NCBI GenBank assembly: GCA_024641255.1
Contig: JAHEDL010000059.1
Coordinates: forward strand, 1-6,998
Length of the DNA: 6,998 nt
Reading direction: 5' to 3'
Origin: Pseudorhodobacter sp.
GTDB taxonomy: Bacteria > Pseudomonadota > Alphaproteobacteria > Rhodobacterales > Rhodobacteraceae
Shown here: piece by piece, positions 4,971-6,998 of the stretch
Numbering within the stretch: the first letter of the stretch is position 1
How the letters are laid out: every line of letters starts with the position of its first letter
Translations under genes and position numbers: made by a program
The notes under the pieces: model-generated
The model's input: the letters and a program-made list of their open reading frames with translations, nothing else
The model's database searches: none
Told to the model about the DNA's origin: nothing

Positions 4971-6158
4971 TCAGCCCTTGGCTGATAGCGGCGGCAGTAA
5001 TTCTGTCAAGGCTGCGACAAGCGTGTCCATCTGCGCAGGCGTATTATAGCCTTGCGCCGACACCCGAACAATCGAATGGGTTTGCCAATTGAAGCAGGGC
5101 AATTCGATCTTGCGATCCCAGAGCGCGGCCTTCAACGCCACCGGGTCCAAGGGCGGCACCGGCATTGACACCATTTGCGGCGCGCAGAATTCGGCAGAGC
5201 TTAGCGCCGGCAGGCCCGTCAGCGCACGCACGCGGGCGGCGGTGTCTTGCACCAGTTGACGGCAGCTTTGCGCCACCTGCGGCCAATTGTGATCGGCGCG
5301 AAACCTGATCGCCGCTGGCACGGCAAGCCAAGCCGCCGGGTCGCGGGTGCCTTGCATTTCAAGCGCGTCGATGAAGGCAGAGTTGCCAAACGCGCCTTTC
5401 GCACCGGGGGTATTGGCGTCTTCGGCCCAGCCGTGGCTGATCACCAGCGGGTTGATCATGTGTTGCAGGGCGCGCCGGACGTGCAGGAAGGCCGAGCCTT
5501 TTGGCGCCATCAGCCATTTATGACAGTTGCCGGCGTAAAAATCGGCGTCCAGCGCCGCAAGGTTCAACGGGATGTGCCCCGGCGTATGCGCGCCGTCGAT
5601 CACCGAGTAAACCCCGCGGTCGCGCGCGGCCTGCACCACCCGCTCAATCGGAAACAGCAGCGCCGTGGCCGAGGTGATATGGCTGAGAAACAGCACCCGC
5701 GTGCGGTCGGTAAAGCCCGCCATCACCGCATCGGTAAACTGCGCCTCTTCGGTCAGCGGCAGGGGCACGGTAACTTGCACCACCTTTGCGCCGGTCTTGC
5801 GGCAGACATAGGCCCAGGTTTTTTCCAACGCGGCATATTCGTGATCGGTGGTCAAAATCTCGTCGCCCGGCTGCAGGTCAAGCGATTGTGCGACAATGTT
5901 CAGCCCGTAGGTGGCGTTCATCACCCCGACCAGATCGTCGGGGTCAGCGCCCAATTCTGTGGCCAGCGCAACCCGCGCGTCGCGCATCCAGCCCGACAAG
6001 CCGCGCGCCGGATCAAGGAAAGCGACCGGCTGACGTTCAAGCTGCAACTGCCAGCGTTGATAGCGTTCAAACACCGGGCGCGGGCAGGCCCCGTAAGAGC
6101 CGTGGTTCAGAAAGCAAACCTCGGGGTCAAGCAAGAAGAAGGCGGCCAGATTATCCAA
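4971..6158 (-). CDS. PLP-dependent aminotransferase class V fold enzyme, isopenicillin-N-epimerase-like
   Basis: Pyridoxal-phosphate enzyme, 395 residues, the length of isopenicillin N epimerase (CefD). Visible signatures: substrate-site LNHGSYGACP (17-26), cofactor-phosphate region NATYGLN (81-87), Asp188 and His191 in VIDGAH (the Asp holds the pyridine nitrogen), Schiff-base Lys214 in NCHKW, GTRDPAAW (270-277), and Arg365 in IVRVSAQGYN, the usual substrate-carboxylate clamp. The start is TTG at 6158, one base after the permease stop; AAAGGG lies seven bases upstream inside the permease gene, and no ATG or GTG lies between the in-frame upstream stop and this TTG. Family members include epimerases, desulfurases, C-S lyases such as EgtE, and others of unknown substrate, so 'epimerase' names the homology group, not a proven reaction. 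Being between a peptide permease and a GntR regulator, it probably acts on an imported peptide or amino-acid derivative in the cytoplasm. Confidence 0.88.
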   Translation of the reverse strand: MDNLAAFFLLDPEVCFLNHGSYGACPRPVFERYQRWQLQLERQPVAFLDPARGLSGWMRDARVALATELGADPDDLVGVMNATYGLNIVAQSLDLQPGDEILTTDHEYAALEKTWAYVCRKTGAKVVQVTVPLPLTEEAQFTDAVMAGFTDRTRVLFLSHITSATALLFPIERVVQAARDRGVYSVIDGAHTPGHIPLNLAALDADFYAGNCHKWLMAPKGSAFLHVRRALQHMINPLVISHGWAEDANTPGAKGAFGNSAFIDALEMQGTRDPAAWLAVPAAIRFRADHNWPQVAQSCRQLVQDTAARVRALTGLPALSSAEFCAPQMVSMPVPPLDPVALKAALWDRKIELPCFNWQTHSIVRVSAQGYNTPAQMDTLVAALTELLPPLSAKG

Positions 6159-6159
6159 T

Positions 6160-6998
6160 TCAACGCCCTTTCAAGGTGGGATCAAGAGCATCGCGCAGGC
6201 CATCGCCGAACAGGGTTGTAGCCAGCACGGTGACGGCAAGGGCTGCGGTGGGAAACACCGCAAGATGCCAGTAAAAATACATGAAATTCATTCCGACATT
6301 GATCATCTGCCCCCAACTGGGGGTGGGCGGCGGCACGCCAATGCCAAGGAAAGACAGCGACGCCTCCAGCATCATCGCCAAGGGGATCGCCAGCACGAAG
6401 CCCACGATGATGGGAGAGATCGAGTTCGGGATCAGGTGGCGGCGGATGATATAGCCCGGCGTGGCACCAAGGGCGGCGGCGGCGCGGACAAATTCCTTGT
6501 CGCGGAAGGCTTTGACCTGCGCGCGCACCAACAGGCACACCTGCACCCAGCCAAACAGCGCCGCGATCAGCACGATGGTGAAAAAGCCGCCATTGGTCAG
6601 CGCCCCCAGCAGCATCGCGGCCAACAACGGCGGCACCACCGAAAACAATTCGATCAGCCGCATCACCGCCCAATCGGCCCAACCGCCATAAAACCCGGCG
6701 ATGGCCCCCAAGGGGATGCCGATCAGCACCGAAAACGCCGCTGCGGCAAAGCCGATGGTCAGCGAAACCCGTGCGCCATAGACGATGCGGGTGAAGAAAT
6801 CGCGCCCCAGATCATCGACGCCAAACCAGAATTCGGTTGACGGGAAGGCATAGGCTTGGGTCAGGAAATCTTGATCAGCAAAGCCGGTTTTGGTGATCAG
6901 CGGCGCGAAAATTGCCATTAGCATGATGATCAGCAGTACCAGCCCCGACACCACCGCCGCCTTGTTATCGGCAAAGCGACGCCATGCGAAATAAAGCG
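6160..6998 (-). CDS. Peptide-type ABC transporter permease, DppC/OppC-like (N-terminus outside window)
   Basis: Inner-membrane subunit of a dipeptide/oligopeptide (or nickel) importer. The frame is open to the right edge: before the GTG at 6954 it continues upstream through WRRFADNKAA, the usual pre-membrane stretch of OppC proteins, so that GTG is not the start. 278 residues are visible. In order: first membrane segment (VVSGLVLLIIMLMAIFAPL), the OppC_N hallmark FGVDDLGRDFFTRIVYGARV, several further hydrophobic segments, and the EAA loop that contacts the ATPase (VRAAAALGATPGYIIRRHLIPN in two parts: RAAAALGATPG and RRHLIPN). Near the end are SFLGIGVPPPTPSWGQM and FGDGLRDALDPTLKGR, both normal for the family. 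Partner permease (DppB-like), binding protein and ATPases are expected to the right, upstream in the operon. The substrate cannot be read from a permease. Confidence 0.9.
   Translation of the reverse strand, partial: LYFAWRRFADNKAAVVSGLVLLIIMLMAIFAPLITKTGFADQDFLTQAYAFPSTEFWFGVDDLGRDFFTRIVYGARVSLTIGFAAAAFSVLIGIPLGAIAGFYGGWADWAVMRLIELFSVVPPLLAAMLLGALTNGGFFTIVLIAALFGWVQVCLLVRAQVKAFRDKEFVRAAAALGATPGYIIRRHLIPNSISPIIVGFVLAIPLAMMLEASLSFLGIGVPPPTPSWGQMINVGMNFMYFYWHLAVFPTAALAVTVLATTLFGDGLRDALDPTLKGR
6166..6171 (-). promoter_or_regulatory. Ribosome binding site supporting the TTG start of the aminotransferase
   Basis: AAAGGG on the minus strand, seven bases before TTG 6158 and inside the last codons of the permease gene. 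Together with the 1-base gap between stop and start it points to translational coupling. Confidence 0.65.

Noticed and set aside
5247..6221. 324-codon plus-strand frame opposite the PLP enzyme
   Set aside because: Arg/His/Gln-rich shadow frame; the minus strand encodes a full-length PLP enzyme with catalytic lysine.
6952..6954. GTG 6954 as the start of the permease
   Set aside because: The frame stays open to the window edge and the upstream residues (WRRFADNKAA) match the usual OppC N-terminal stretch, so the true start is outside.

Overview
The window is a GC-rich stretch of what looks like an alphaproteobacterial chromosome, most probably Rhodobacterales. This rests on the G/C-ending codon use, the style of the transporter proteins, and a GC-rich element with a GGGATATTT core at 4111-4190 that resembles intergenic elements I remember from Rhodobacteraceae. 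It holds six protein-coding genes, two of them cut by the window edges. I see no tRNA, rRNA, CRISPR, IS element or phage gene.

Left block (1-2540, minus strand): a polyamine-type (PotD/PotA-like) ABC importer. The substrate-binding protein gene comes first (GTG start at 2368, twin-arginine signal peptide). The ATPase gene follows (ATG at 1074) and runs off the left edge only a few residues before its expected end. A perfect GC-rich hairpin lies between the two. The permease genes are probably further left, outside the window. A good sigma70-like promoter lies at 2496-2524, its -35 box overlapping a perfect 17-bp palindrome. The predicted leader of about 120 nt can fold two hairpins.

Middle (2369-2856): a 488-bp intergenic region between divergent genes. 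It carries the transporter promoter/operator, several inverted and direct repeats, and an AT-rich stretch that probably drives dadA. Then comes dadA (plus strand), a D-amino-acid dehydrogenase.

Right block (4191-6998, minus strand): an apparent operon read right to left. It contains a DppC/OppC-type peptide-transporter permease (5' end outside the window), a class V aminotransferase fold enzyme of the isopenicillin-N-epimerase-like group (TTG start one base after the permease stop), and a FadR-type GntR regulator. This operon converges on dadA. The junction has a hairpin plus T-run reading in the minus direction and a second hairpin suited to dadA.

Taken together: one importer for a polyamine-like or amino-acid-derived solute, one peptide importer with a PLP enzyme and its likely ligand-sensing regulator, and a D-amino-acid dehydrogenase between them. 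A link between peptide uptake, the epimerase-like enzyme and D-amino-acid oxidation is an attractive inference from proximity but is not shown by the sequence. No clearly new system is visible; the most interesting parts are the regulatory DNA at 2365-2540 and the gene grouping on the right.
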